Source of the DNA: Phymorhynchus buccinoides
Lineage: Eukaryota > Mollusca > Gastropoda > Neogastropoda > Raphitomidae
DNA length: 64,000 nucleotides
Reading direction: 5' to 3'
Assembly: GCA_017654935.2 (NCBI GenBank)
Contig: CM065704.1
Location: 23,653,856 to 23,717,855, forward strand
Below the pieces are notes generated by a model that had not been told where the DNA came from, searched no databases, and was given only the letters and a program-made list of their open reading frames with translations. Made by a program: the position numbers and the translations under genes. Positions 1 to 13,539 of this stretch are shown here, piece after piece (position 1 is the stretch's first letter; each line of letters starts with the position of its first letter).

Positions 1-382
1 CAACATGGTATCGGGGGATATAACTCTAGTCGACTCTTGTTTTAGAGCCGAAAACCCAGCCCATAACAGGGGTTATTTCATCTTCATCTGATAACCATCA
101 CAGTGATTTCATCAGGGTCAGTACATAATACGTGGTGGTCAGTTAATGTGTTTTCCCTGATTTTAGTCAGGGATGGAGCCAAATTGCCAAAAAATATATG
201 GAAAGTGAAAATCACTGTGCTCTCTGCAGGGTCTGTAAATGTATTATACCTGGCATTTAGTGCGTGCATGAAAAGAGATGAAAAGCAGTTTTGCTCTCTT
301 TCAGCCAGTCAGGGTCTTGTTAAAAATTAATGCGTCTTTTTCCTTGGAGTATGTGGTGGCCGACGCAAAAAGTTTAAGGTAG
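1..382. other. No recognised gene or repeat
   Basis: I see no coding exon with convincing splice sites, no RNA gene and no named repeat here. Short open frames overlap on both strands with no domain signature. Confidence 0.4.
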
Positions 383-820
383 TAGAGTGGCACAGAGTGG
401 AACGCATTCGCATTTGTGTCAAGTGGTCAAAACCCGAGTTCAAACCTGGGCTACAGCGGGATTATTTCACTCTCAACTTGCACTAGGCCTTACGGTCTCA
501 ATGTGGAGTTCTTTCGGATGAGACGCATAAACCGAGTCCCAGTGTAATTCTTTGTAGCCCATGCACTATGCACTGTTTAAACCCAGTCGGCAACCCAAAT
601 AAAAAGTTGTCATTTTGGTCCTCCAATTTATCACCACCCCTTTCCGTTCTCATCAGTCCACACAAAAAATTGCATGGCACCAAAAATTTAAAAAATTGGG
701 TGGCCGCGCTCTGCTGCGACGTCGCTCCTCCACCCCAAGGACCCTAGGGAAGACAACCCAAATTTTCCACGGAGATGCCTCTGTGACTATAAGTACCTAA
801 TACCGCACCCTAATACCTAA
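383..820 (+). repeat. tRNA-derived SINE, degraded copy
   Basis: The left end carries an RNA polymerase III-like box A (tggcacagagtgg) followed by a box-B-like stretch (gttcaaacctggg). The central part has the block ttcggatgagacgcataaac and a motif like gcactgtttaaacccagt. The right end has the ctgcgacg and cctctgtgac blocks. The same modules in the same order occur at 4808, 14876 and 54598, so this is one family. Many small indels suggest age or poor consensus. Confidence 0.75.
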
Positions 821-3800
821 TGAAATCAATTTGCTCTCTGCGGCCTGTTGGAGGTTCTTGAAATGGTATCTTTCCCCCTTGGTTGAAGTTCGCAGGAAGA
901 TAACAAAGAGCTGCGCGCATGCAAACAGCTGGAGGGATGAGACAAAGGCCAGAGACAGCCCTTAGCGAGCGAGCTACTTCGACTTCAAGGCCAAGTCTGC
1001 AAGAGACCAAAGCTTTTGCCAGGTGGGCACCAAGAATCTATTTGCCTTGTACTTCACCGAATCTGTCTGGCTTGCTGTCTTTATGCTCTCTCTTCTCTTC
1101 CTCCTCTACTCATCTCTCCTCACTCTTTTGTAGTTTTTTTTTTTTGATCTTATCTCACTAGTGTTCTCTCTCTCTATCTATCTCTCTCTCTCTCTCTCAT
1201 CTCTCTCTATCTCTCTCTCTCACTCTTCTACTCACTCTCTCTGTCTTCTCTCTCTTCATGGCCACCATGCCAGGTTGTGTTCGACTGCGCTACTTGATTG
1301 TTCAATTCGTTGTATAACGCTTGGGCCGTCAACATTTCAACATGCATGGTGTTTCTCGCTGGAACTGTATGCCATTAAATTCAGGCGTTTTAAGGCTGGG
1401 TTTTTTTGTGTTGTTTTTTTTTTTTATGTAAACGACTGCTGCACATCAGGTTTTTTTTAATTAGCTGCGGTGAGGAACTGCCTTGTCTCACCTCACAAAA
1501 TTTAGTCCATAGCACCACCTCGTCCACTTGCCCCTTGTCATCCTTAGCCTTTGTGCCTTTTGCTTCAAGGAGAGCCGTCAAAATCCCTGTGAAACAGCAG
1601 TTTTCCTTTACAGATTCGCCACACAGTCTTTGACAGGTCTTTGAAAATTGCTTCGTTGTGAAAATCGTGAACATGGTTGTGGGAAAAAGTCCAGGGTTCT
1701 GCCTAAAAAAAGTCTGACACAGTAATCATGTTCTTGTTTGCTCCAGAATTGATACAAGTAGGAATTTAATCTGGCTTATTTTCCTATATCCGTTGTTGAG
1801 GACTCGTACATAATAGCTGTCTTCGATTTTGTCAAAGTTACTTCCTGTCACTATATCTGGGTCTTTTGGTTCTACACAGGTGCAACTTCGAGTGAATGTG
1901 ATCGAAATAGACATTCATCAAATAGAAAGAATTGTTGTTGATTGTCAGTTTTATTAACTTATTATGTCGTAAGAGGTCGTTTGAAAATAGGATTAATGGA
2001 GTATTTAAAAGGTCTTGAAAGTTTGTGAATTTGGTATGAAAAATGTGTATGAACCTCGCTTTAGGGCGGCACCTGTACCCTTCGTTTTGAGGTTTCCAGG
2101 AGTATTGGAGAAGCGACCTACGGAACATGCTATGGCCCGTTAGATGTGTGATTTTTGCTCAAGTGTGTTGCGATCGTTTCCCTACTGCAGACCATGACCC
2201 TGGAGCTTCCGTAAGCTGGAGGTGCCTCCAGGCAAAGTCCCACCGTAGAAGGATGCTGCTGTCCTTCATGCCTCGACTATCATTTTCATGGGCAGGGGAG
2301 AGTAAGATAGCCAGGCGGGCAAAGTGGGTATGCACAGGGGTAACAGGTGCGACTGATGCCTAATCATGTTGTGGTGCGCTTTGATTATTGATTTATGAGC
2401 AAAGACTCAGAGCAGTTAGTAAATACTGTATTTTGTTGTTGTGATGCATGAAATGCCTGTGAAGGAACGTTATATGTCAGCAGCTAGATAAAGGGTTCGA
2501 GGCAGTGGACACCTACGTAGCACAAGAAAAATCCCTCTACAACACGCACCACCTCCTCATTGCTCAAGGAATTACGCCTTTCGAAACCGATCATTGCGGG
2601 TCAGTGTTAGAAATACAAAATCAGCTACAGTTTGATGCAGGTTCAGGCAGGTGGTCTCCTCTTACTTTAAAAAAAAAAAAAAGAGCAAATGTTAAGAATA
2701 GCCCCCTCCCTTGCCCCTTACATTCATTTCTGTACGGTTCAGGTTAGGAAGGCTTATAGGGTCCAGATGAATCATCAACTTGTATTTGTTTGTGTATTCT
2801 GACACTAATCTGGACCCAGACCTAGCCACTACACACACTATCCCTCAACCCTATCCCAAAACCCCAGGGTGGGGGGTGGGTTATGTGGACTGTGCTTATT
2901 CTGCTTTTTTTTTGAGTTCTTGTTTTGTAATGTTGTACTAATGACCTGTAGTGTATTTAATATCGAAAATGTGTCCGGTCTATTAAAATTGAATTCAGTA
3001 AAACCGCATACATCTTTTTCTCGTTTCTCTGGTTAGCCAGCTGTATAAGGCTCTTGTTCTGTGTGAAACTTAGTGATGAATGAATTGGCGTTTAGCAGGG
3101 AGACCATGATGCTGGTCCTGTTCTGATGATGGTGCTCGAATCAGAACAAACGCAGGAACTCTTGGCCTCTAAAGTCAAAGAGAAGGATGGGTGGGCACAG
3201 GAAGATGGTTTGAGCTGTAAAAACAATTTTTGGAGGTTATAACTGAAAATCTTTATATAACTCTACTTTACGTCTTCTCAGTCATTGATCTTTAATAAAT
3301 TTTCTTGGTCTGTTGTCTTTCGTTAACGACTATTCACCATCTTGATATCAAGAAGAGAAAAAGGGTAGGGATGAGTGTGGCGTGGTGTGTGCACGTGTTT
3401 GTATGATGCTTGTATGTGGTCGAATGTTCACTTGCCTGTCTATGACTACGTTTTGTTGAGAGTGATAGAAGTTAGTAGGAAAGACTGGGTGCTGAAAAAG
3501 ACCAGGACTCAAAACATGCCGTATTTGACCAACCGTATTATTTTCTTTCAGTTGTGGTGTGGAGTGTATGCTCAAACGTATACTTGGTCTTTTTATACGC
3601 ATTTGCACATAAGTTGTATAAAAGGAGATGTTGAAGAGGTAAGACCAGTACAATTTGACCAAACCACTATTAGTATCCATTCATTTCTGTATGTCGTGTG
3701 TGTGACTGAGTTGCTTTGTTTTACGTTCTTATCTACAATACACGTGATATTATCACAGACGTGTGACCGGGAGTTAGTGTTGTGGTGTAGCATGCAACAG

Positions 3801-4239
3801 ACCACATATGTGACCCAGCAACACGAAAGAGACATTAAGCGCTGGGCCAGTTCTCACAACAGGCTTGGATTCCAAAAGTCAAAAATCTTTTTATTTTTTA
3901 CACATTAATTTTGAGTTATGGGTATTTTCGTGTTCTCGTTATCTCTAACATATTATAAAGGACAATCTTAATATGTCTCTAAATGGTCTTTAAGTGCTTT
4001 AAAAAAAAGAATAGGTCAATGCACTTTCTCAGCTAGGCAGGACTTTTAGAATGTGTTTTACTGAAAATGGCCGAAGATCACTTACTAACTTTAAATGCTC
4101 ATAACTGGAACGAAAAAGATACAAGAATGGATTACTCTGTGTCATTTAGAAAGGAAGAGTTGTCGAAGTTTTCAAATGTATAATTTTCTCGAGTAGGGGT
4201 AGTTTGACACTTAAGGTCCCTGTCTATATGTCATGCATT
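821..4239. other. Long stretch without a recognisable gene
   Basis: This interval contains a CT-rich simple repeat (about 1120-1256), short A or T runs and open frames of up to about 180 codons (3375-3908 on the + strand). None shows a recognisable domain or plausible exon borders. I cannot assign any gene here. Confidence 0.4.
1120..1256. repeat. (TC)n microsatellite
   Basis: Interrupted CT/CTAT dinucleotide-type repeat. The open frames crossing it are rich in Ser and Leu and come from the repeat. Confidence 0.8.
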
Positions 4240-4740
4240 GTACTGTCAGTTTGAAGGGGGTGGAAAAGCTGACAGAAGAAGACATGCAGAAGAGGTGTAG
4301 GCTGCGAGCAGCTTTGCAGTTTTGCCAATCCTCAGTGTTATGTTTCTACTTTGTGTGCGTTGGTTACTCTGTGTAGGGGTGTGTGTATGTGAGTATAGCT
4401 CGCTCATGTATGCACGTTTTGATGAATTGGCACTTTTGTTGCTGGCAGTTTGAGGTGGTTCTGGTCGAGAAGCTGGGCGCTGGAGAAAGAATATGTATTG
4501 AAAGGGTCCACAGCAGTGCCAGGTTTTGTCGACGTGTTTTCAGTGTGTGTGTCCTGTTGTGTGTGTGAGAGAGAGAAAGAGAAATTATGCTCGCTAATGC
4601 ATGCATCTATGGATGTGGTTGACCATGTCACAGTTGAGTGGTGGTGGACAGCTTGAAAAGAAAAACATGTGCAGAACCAGGGGGCCGAATGGAGCGGCAC
4701 GCGAGTTTTGCCAACCTGTGCTTATGGGTTTAATTGTGTG
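4240..4740 (+). repeat. Diverged short repeats, possibly decayed exons
   Basis: Three related segments (about 4249-4330, 4449-4535 and 4640-4730) share a gtttgagg-like start with a gagaagctg or similar word, then gcagctttgcc-like ends followed by GT-rich DNA. A fourth lies at about 5186-5265. One frame of the first reads VEKLTEEDMQKRCRLRAAL, which looks protein-like, but stops follow soon after and no family is recognised. They may be exons of a tandemly duplicated gene in low-quality sequence, or simply a dispersed repeat. Confidence 0.3.
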
Positions 4741-4807
4741 TACTTCGTGCGACCCATCGTGAGCGTGTGTGTGTCATGACCTTGTGCACATGCTTATGGT
4801 GGGGTAT

Positions 4808-5150
4808 AGAGTGGCACAGTGGTAGCGTGTTCGGTAATGTAATTAAACCGAGTGAGAACTGGGTACAGGGGATTTTCCTCTCACTTGTGCACTAGGCCTT
4901 ATGTCTTTTCGGATGAAGACGATAACGACGGTAGCATACGTTAAACCCAAGTGGCAACAAAAAGTTGTCATTTGGTCCAAATTTGCACCCCACCCCCCCA
5001 CACACATCAGTCACCAAAAATCGAGGCAAAAAAAAATAAAATATGTGGCTCGCCTCTGGCTCATGTGACGCGATCTCCAGTGGTGAGCAACCTGAATTCC
5101 ACAGAGCAGCCTCTGTGTGGACTATGAAGTACTTAATACATAATTGCCTA
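4808..5150 (+). repeat. tRNA-derived SINE
   Basis: Same family as at 383, 14876 and 54598. It has gagtggcacagtggtagcg (box A region), the cttttcggatgaagacgata centre, the gttaaacccaagtggcaac block and the final cctctgtgtgg block. It is interrupted by indels and a short C run near 4987. Confidence 0.75.
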
Positions 5151-5282
5151 AATATATGATGTGTGTGTGTGCCCGTGTCGGTTTGAGGTGGTGATGAAGC
5201 AGAAGCTGGATAAGGAGCACGGTGCTGAATGGAGGTCGCCGGTGCGGAAGAGTGCAGCTTTGCCAACCGGCCTGGTGCCTGC

Positions 5283-5700
5283 ATCTAGGCCTCCCCTGCA
5301 GGCCCTCCATGCACCAGTACGAGAGGTGATGGACCAATCACTGCTATTCTTGGTGGTGAGGAAGGCCTCCATGCACAGTATGAGATGGTGAGACTCTCTC
5401 TGTTGGTAAGCAGGACCTACATTTCACCAGTAACGAGAGGTAGAGACCACTCACTGCTCTCCTACGTTGTAAAGAGCAGGCCTCCAGTGCACCAGTACGA
5501 GAGGTCGAGCACCCACTCGGTTGACTCTCATCGTTGGGTAAGGCAGGTTCCTCCACTGCCCACCCGTACGAGAGGTGAGACCCATCAATTGCTCTACCTG
5601 TCGTTAAGGCAGCCTCCATGCACAGTAGGAGAGTGATGACCCCTCATGCTCTCCTGTATGGTAAGGGCAAGGCCTCCATGCACCAGTGGCCTCAGTGTAA
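5283..5700. repeat. Minisatellite, ~60 bp unit, about six noisy copies
   Basis: The words cctccatgcaccagtacgag, agaggtgatgacc and ctgctctcctg recur roughly every 55-65 bp. Units differ by many one-base indels, more than expected for a recent array, so the consensus sequence here may be unreliable. Confidence 0.6.
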
Positions 5701-5851
5701 ACATTACAACAATATTCAGATTTTGTTATATATTTCTCACTATATTAAGTATTGTATAAGAACGTCACACTTGTTAGGTGCAGGGGTCTCACTCTACGGG
5801 GAAAAAAAACGCTATGCATTATCGTCAGACAAAAGATGGTACATATCGTAG

Positions 5852-5971
5852 GTGCAGGCGCCGAACAACTGTGGCTGGATCTCTTCCTGAAAGTGGGCAC
5901 GCTGCTACCGGAGATGTCGGCACATGAGAAGACCCTGGACCAGCTACATCGACATGCTCCGCAAGACCACG
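5852..5971 (+). CDS. Possible exon of an unknown gene
   Basis: An open segment is bounded by a possible acceptor (atatcgtag) and a good donor (cacg, then gtaagg). One frame contains EQLWLDLFLKVGTLLPEM followed by a hydrophilic helix, which looks like real protein rather than random translation. I recognise no family. The 3' part, including the donor, is the first unit of the minisatellite that follows. Borders are approximate. Confidence 0.35.
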
Positions 5972-6490
5972 GTAAGGATAGAGAAGACAACTAATACCAT
6001 GGACATGCTACACAAGGACCCCATGTAAGGATAGAGAAACCTGGACATGGACAGCTACCAAAGGACCTAGGTAAGGATGGAGAAAGGGACCCCCTGGACA
6101 TCGGACATGCTCCACAAGGACCAGGTAAGGACAGAAAGACTGGACAGGACATGCTCCACAAGGACCAGGAAGGATGGAGAAGACCATGACACTACATCGA
6201 CCATGCTCTACAAGGACCAGGTAAGGATGGAGGAAGACCCTGCGACAGGACATGAATCTCACAAGGACCTAGGTAAGACAGAGAAGACATGAATGGACAT
6301 GCTCCCACAAGGACCGGGTAAGGACAGAGAAGGACACGGCGACATACATCGACATGCTCCACAAGGACCAGAAGGACGGAGAAGACCTGGAACTGGAACC
6401 ATGCTCCCAAGGACCAGGTGAAGGACAGAAGAGGACCCGGACCACTGCATCGGTACAGATCACAAGGGCCCAGGTAAGGACAGAGAAGAC
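5930..6490 (+). repeat. Minisatellite that repeats an exon end plus splice donor
   Basis: About ten to twelve noisy units of roughly 45-60 bp contain gacatgctccacaaggacc, then caggtaagg, then acagagaagac. Each unit holds a consensus-like 5' splice site. The array runs into the N gap, so its true length is unknown. Confidence 0.65.
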
Positions 6491-6990
6491 NNNNNNNNNN
6501 NNNNNNNNNNNNNNNNNNNNNNNNNNNNNNNNNNNNNNNNNNNNNNNNNNNNNNNNNNNNNNNNNNNNNNNNNNNNNNNNNNNNNNNNNNNNNNNNNNNN
6601 NNNNNNNNNNNNNNNNNNNNNNNNNNNNNNNNNNNNNNNNNNNNNNNNNNNNNNNNNNNNNNNNNNNNNNNNNNNNNNNNNNNNNNNNNNNNNNNNNNNN
6701 NNNNNNNNNNNNNNNNNNNNNNNNNNNNNNNNNNNNNNNNNNNNNNNNNNNNNNNNNNNNNNNNNNNNNNNNNNNNNNNNNNNNNNNNNNNNNNNNNNNN
6801 NNNNNNNNNNNNNNNNNNNNNNNNNNNNNNNNNNNNNNNNNNNNNNNNNNNNNNNNNNNNNNNNNNNNNNNNNNNNNNNNNNNNNNNNNNNNNNNNNNNN
6901 NNNNNNNNNNNNNNNNNNNNNNNNNNNNNNNNNNNNNNNNNNNNNNNNNNNNNNNNNNNNNNNNNNNNNNNNNNNNNNNNNNNNNNNNNN
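6491..6990. other. Assembly gap (500 N)
   Basis: Exactly 500 N, the usual fixed size for a gap of unknown length. Sequence to the right starts at a point matching 46631, so the left border of the duplicated locus is hidden in this gap. Confidence 0.99.
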
Positions 6991-8232
6991 CCCGTCTTCA
7001 CCTATATATATTTCCTAATGATGCTGAAACGGAAAAAAAGACTATTGAGGTGATGTGTTTGTATGGTTTTGTTTTTTTTTCTTTTGTAGTAAACTGAAAA
7101 GAAATTTTGGTTTGATCACTCAAATTATTTGCCTTGGATCACATTTGATTTGGTTTCTGTTTATATATTTTTCCACGATTATTAACTTGTTTTTTCCATA
7201 TGCGACCTATTCACTGCTATTTGTTTCCGGTTTCTGTTTCCAACGATTGATTTCAAAGTTTGTTTTCTAAGATAAAAGCGCTGTCCATAATGAAGTGTAG
7301 AAGTTTTCTATGTTGTTGGGTTTTTTTTTTTTTTCCGACTTTGGTTTTTCCTGGACTTATCGTTTTTTCAGCTTTCCCCAATCGCCCCCACACCCACCCC
7401 TCAGTGTATTCTTGTTTCTGCTTATCATAGCACGATGTTCACCAATACGAAAATATAAAAGCGAGAGAGGGAGTGGTAGGTGGAAGTGCACGTTGGTTTT
7501 TTCTCATTCCCCCGTGGTGACCCAGTGTGTATTCTGACCTGGGGGCTTGAGTTGCTGTGTGGTGGGGGGGAGGGTAGGGGGGAGAAGACGATAGAGAGTG
7601 TGTGTGTGTGTGTGTGTCGTGCTTCACGAGTTATGGACCGGCCGGTAAATCTTTCGAATTTCTCTATCCTTTCCTTTCATTTGAAGATACACGTACGGAC
7701 GATTGTTTTTTATGTGCCTATCTCTCCGCAAACCAGGCTGGCATGCTTTTTGTACTAACTAGCTTCACATGCCTGCTTTTTGGGACACGACCTCCCCCTC
7801 ACCCCCCCCACTTACTTTCCTTTTATTCGCCCCGTCTTCCTTTCCCTACTCTGTTGGCCTATTTGATATTTTTTCACTCCCTATTCTTCCGGACAAAGTT
7901 TGCTCTCGATTTTATGTGTGCACATTTTGGACTGTTGGTTGAAATGCGTGACATTTTCTTTTCCCTTTTTTTCTTCACGTTTTGTTTATCCCCTGAGGCT
8001 TTTGTGAGCCAAACAGTGATTTAGTTTTCTCTTTTGCTCACGATTTGTGAGATTGGGTTTGTTTTCCTGTGCTCTCGATTGTGTTGTTAGTCATGAAATG
8101 TTTGTTTTACATGTATTTGTTTTGTTTGTTTGTTTGTTATTTGTTTGCCTTTATATGTTCGTATTGCTACATGAGTTTTTGAAGTCTGTTGGTGGGTTGG
8201 ATGCTTGCAGTTATCTGTGCATATATACAATA

Positions 8233-11200
8233 ATGGATAGTACATTTCGATTCTTTCTGTAAACTGTCAAGGGCCTCAACATGTCAACGAAAAGACGATG
8301 TTTTTCATTTTTTTAGAACTAAAAACATTCTGTGTATTTTTTTTTACAGGATACTCACTTTGAGGAAAGTATGGAAAAGTATGTGTTAGCGAATGGGGTT
8401 ACCCGAGGGTATTTTTCCTAGTTTTCAGTCGAAACGCAGGGGTAGCCATTTTATTTAATAATAACTTCGAGTTTTCAAGGTAAAAGGGTAATAAAGATAA
8501 TACTGTGAACTATATTATGGTGTAGTTGAGACCAGAAAAAGCACTTTCTTTTTGTTAAATGTATGATGACTAATAAAGACATCCAAGAATTTTATAATAG
8601 TATAACTCAAAAATAAATGAGTTAAATGTAGATTATATTGTAGTTGCGGGGATTCAATTTAGTACTTGACCCCTGCAGAGATTACTGATAATTACAAACA
8701 CGTGAACAACCCCAAGCTAAAGAAGCGGTTGAAAATATTATAGAAAATTTTAGAGTTAAAGATATTTGGCGTGATTTGAATGCGGACTGTCAGAGTTTCA
8801 CTTGGAGAAGACCAATTACCTTTCCCAGCAGGCAGACTTTGATATTTTTAATCTCAGAACTCTGTAGTTTCATTGGGGGGGGGGAATGATTGTAGACTAT
8901 CTGGCTATAGAACAGACCCATTCCTGCTATAGTATTAACTTTTTAAAATTTAATGAAAATACATAAACATAAAACATTTTTGGAATTTATCTTCAATCCA
9001 TCTTAGAGATAAGGCATTTGTGGATGAAATTAATTGCTGAAATATTAAATGTTAAACAGGAATATACAACGAAATGCAAATAGTAAGTTTCCGATGAACA
9101 ATTAACAGTTTTCCTGTCTCTGACTTATTTTCTTGATTTTCTTTTGATGAGATTCGTTCACAGACCATATTTTATGCTACTATGAAAAAGAAAACTGCAG
9201 AGAGGAAAGGTATTATTAGAAGAGATTATAGGCTAGAATCGGTTCACAAAAACTGAACACACAACTTTGACTTTAACGTGAAAAAAAGATCATTAAAATG
9301 ATAAGAGAAAAACAGAATGGAGGAGAGTATTATTAAGATCAAAGCTAGGTGGATAGCTAAGGCGAGAAAGTCAGTAATTATTCTGCAATTTGGAAAACGC
9401 CACTATGTTAGGAAAATATGGCTATACTAGTAATGACCAAGGTCATGTTTTAACAGATCAAAAGACATACTATCAAAAGTTCAACCAATTTTATAAATCA
9501 CTATATCGGAAGTTGAAGTTGAGAAAGCGGAACTAAAAGACTTATAAACATATGCCCGTTAGATGAGTAGAAGCAAGGAATTGGAAGGTGTTATTACTTT
9601 ATAGAAGCTACATCTGTCTGAAAAGACTGAAAAACAACCAAAGCCCTGGATCTGATGGCCTTACTGCTGAATTTGTTTTAAGTGTTCTGGAAACAGTTGG
9701 AATACTTGTAGTTAGAGCACTTAATTCAAGTTTTAGAAAGGGGGAATTATCAAATATACAAAAGAAGGGATTATACAGTTTCCTAAGCTGACTAAATCCA
9801 GAAGAACAATTATAACTGGAGGCCATATTTCCCTTTAAACGTTGTAACAATTGGTTCTTCTTGTATCGCAAATAGATAAAGAATATTGCCTAAGATAATT
9901 AGTGAAGACAAACAGGATTTACTCGAAACAGATTTTATAGCGTATAATATTAGATTAATTTATGATACAATATCCTTACTTAGAAAGCATATTTACCTGA
10001 CTATTGTTTAACATTGACTTCGAAAAAGCGTTGATTCGGTAAATTGGGATTTTATGTTAAGTTCTAAAAGAGTTTGGTTTAAAAAATGACATTTGTTAAT
10101 GGTAAGTACTTGTTATAATCATATTAAATCTTGCATTATTGTGACCGGTCAAGTTTCAGAATGGTTTGAAATTAAAAGAGGTTGTCGACAGGGAGACCCT
10201 GTGTCCCCTATCTTCTTGGTATTATGTGCATAAATACTGGCCATTATGATAAGGAAAAATCCAAGCATACAGGGAATTAAGATAAGTAATCAGAATTTAA
10301 GTTGTCTCATATGCCGTGAAACTGACTTTCTGCTTTCATGGGATCAAAGGTCTTTTGAAACTTGTAATCAATGTGATATTTAATTTGGTCGATGTTTCAG
10401 TCTTCTATGAACTATATAAACCAGTGTAATATGGCTAGAGTAAAAAAAAAAAAAATCACAATTCGCTATATGCAGGCATTTAGGAATGGATTGGAATCCA
10501 CCAAAATTTAACAGTATTGGGTATTTTGGTTACCAATGATTGAAAGAGTGTTTTGCTATGAATTATGCAGACAAACTAGCAATTGTTAGCGTTGTTTAGG
10601 GTATGGGTAAAAGACAACTGCTCCTCTGGGCAGAATAGCTATCTAAAAAATCTGTTATCTTCCAAATTAATCCATTTTATGGCTGCTTTTACAAACCAAA
10701 CCCACCTGACATATTTTTTGAAACTTATCAAAGGTTTGTTTATAACTTGTGTGGATAAAAGTCGTACAATTAATCGTAAACCGCGCATAAAAAAAACAAT
10801 AAAAATGGTGGTATTGGCTTGCCAGATTTTTAAACGGTTTGTTTTAATCATTAAAAGTATCATGGATGCGTAGGAGTTTAAAAAATCCACACACAAATGA
10901 GACACATATTTTTGCTAAAAGCTTTCCAAAATGGTCACATCAAAAATTATGGCCCTGAGTATATTTCAAATTTTTACCAAAGATAACAGTTTTGGACGAT
11001 GTTTTAGAGGCTTACAAAACATTTTTTCTATATGTAAACCAAAAGATTCTGCTGAATTTCTTTCTGAGCCACTTTTTTTTTTAAAAAAAATAACAGAATC
11101 CAAATGGAAGAAATTCATTCACACATCCAAAGTACTGATCAAAACAATATAATTTACTTGCGGTTTTCTATTACTGAAGTATTGTCTCAGTTACACAAGT

Positions 11201-11960
11201 TTTAAGGAAACTTTAATGTAAATATGACTTTATTACTTTCACAGGGATCAAACATGCAACAATGACTATGTTAAGATCCAGTATTACTATACAAATAATA
11301 AATATTTGATTCCGACCTCTGTGTTTTTAAGATTTTGTTTTTCTGTTCACAAAGGTTCTCCAAACCTTATTATGATATACTACTGAAAATATAAAAAATC
11401 TAATGTTGTAATACTTATGATTTTAAATTTCAGTTAATCAGACTGGATCATGCTCTTTTTTACACACAATAAGATTTTAAGCTAAATGGTTTCAGCTTAA
11501 ATTTTTGCACAGATGCCTGGGTTACTAATGTATACTGAAGAAAATGGAAGTGTTCAGAATGAACATTGTAGTTTTTGTGGCCAAACAAGGACAGTATTGA
11601 TCATATGTTTTGGAATGTTCACACCTTAAGACTTTTGGGACACATTCTTGAATATAGTAAAAGACAAATGCTTCAATGCAGAAATCTAAAATTAACAAGA
11701 ACACTTATATTACTACTGGGTTTTGACATAAATATTAAACTTGATTCAGTTTTTTTATTTCATTGTATTGTTTGCAAAATATTACATATACACATGCAAA
11801 ATACAAGATGCCTTCCGCGAGTGACAGTATTTTTTGGAAAAAAAAGAATATTCGTTTACAGAATCGAAAAAACACTTGCCGTATCTGAACTGAGAATCAA
11901 TGGACCTTTTCTACCAGTGTTTGCGTATATTCCATTGTTTTTGGACAATTGATCATATGT
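8233..11960 (+). pseudogene. L1/Tx1-like LINE ORF2, frameshifted copy
   Basis: Matches 47852-51572 along its full length: endonuclease start (NCQGLN-like), the central linker and RT blocks, ending near the residual TVFF frame. Dozens of small indels split it, so no frame is long; recognisable pieces include NNQSPGSDGLTAEF near 9630. The in-frame TGA at 9135 is shared with the other copy (48746), whereas the extra A at about 48763 is absent here. It cannot encode a working protein as written. Confidence 0.85.
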
Positions 11961-13539
11961 TATTTATTTCCACGCCTTTTGCTGTCTTATAATCCCAAAC
12001 CTGTGCAACTAACTAACTAGCTCAGTATTTTATATTTGTTATGTGTCCTATTTTTGGATAAGCCTATTACTATCGCCTAATGTCTGGTATTTTGAAAACA
12101 ACCACCAAGCCATTGTGTGTGACATTGAGGTATTTATGAAGCTTGTCTTTTTGCAATTTTTCTTTAAAATAACATATATAAAACAAAGAATGATACCTGT
12201 CATAGAATTAGTGACTAACATTGCAACGTCCAGCTCGTGTTTGAAAGTTGATTATTGAATGTACCTACTTATTTATTTAAGCTAAAATGTAGATATGTGT
12301 GTATATGTGTCTGTGTGTGCCGTGTGCCATGTGCGCGTGTGCGAGTTTCACATGTGGTGTAGTATGTGTGTGAATATGTGCAGGTGTATGTGTTTGTATA
12401 TTGTGGTATTTTTGTCATATGGTTTGTATTAATTTTGCCTAGCTATGTTTAGGTTCTGTATTGAAATGTAAAAAAAGGTTCAATAAAAAAAAAAATGGTG
12501 TATTAGAGAGACCACCGACACTGAAAAAAAAAGAAAAGAAAGATATTTTAACGAATAAACTTTTTTTTTGCCACTTTTAAAAATGTACATAACCTCGAGA
12601 TAATAGTTGTAGCAGGGCCTTTTAAATAGAACATTGTGAACTTTGCTTCCTCTCCCCCCCCCCCCCCCCCCCGTACACAGTTCTCCTTTGGCATAAACCT
12701 TTTTTGCTGCCCGTAAGTCGGCCTAAATATTGGGTTTTTTTTTGCAGTGCCTTTTAGAGTCGAGGTTGTGTTTTGTCTGTTTGTTTGTAAAATCTTTCAC
12801 TCATTTTAAGGACCCTAGCTTCTACTCGAATTATTTCATTTAAAAACGCTTTCCCTAAGAAAAGTATACAACCCAAAGTTCTTTTCTTCGTACAAAACAT
12901 TAAAACGGTTTTTTCCGCAGTATTGGAAATCTTTTAAAGGAGAGCATTTTTTTACGAATAAAAAGAAAAAACATGTAAATATTTTTCCTTGTCTCTTTAG
13001 ACTTAATTTTGATTTTAAACCCTATTAAACTTGCTTTAAAAGTGGTACACCTGAAAGTTTAATTACTTTGCTGCTTGCGCAGGAGAGTACAGCTAAGATT
13101 TTAGCCAACATTTGTTTTGTAAACCAAATTTAAAAAATTATAGCCCAGAATAGTCCCTCGTGCGAGCCAATGGCACACATCATACTTGACCTCTATTCAA
13201 GTTAATATTTATTGAACATAATTTAAAGAAAACATCTGTATTTTATACAAGAAAATCGTTTTTTTTACGTCTCCTCCCACCTTCCTCCCAAAAATCTACA
13301 ACTAAAAGAATGTCCATATGCTTCGGCCGGGAGACGTAAAGGGCATAATTAGTAGTGTTGTAAAGCCTGCTTAATTTTTTGAATTCATTTTCTCGTTCTT
13401 TTTAGTACTGTTTAATCTTTTATAAGCCACAAACATTTTCGATGAGAGGTTTAATCTAGTAGCAACTGAACTACAGAAAACTTGTTTGGGAAATATGCGT
13501 TTTATAGATTTTCTGGGGGTTTGGGAACATCCTGTTCAG

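Noticed and set aside
3375..3908. 177-codon open frame on the + strand
   Set aside because: No domain, Cys/Trp-rich random-like composition and overlapping frames on the other strand; looks like chance.
6192..7097. Open frames of about 250 codons crossing 6491-6990
   Set aside because: Most of their length is N; the ends are minisatellite and LINE flank.
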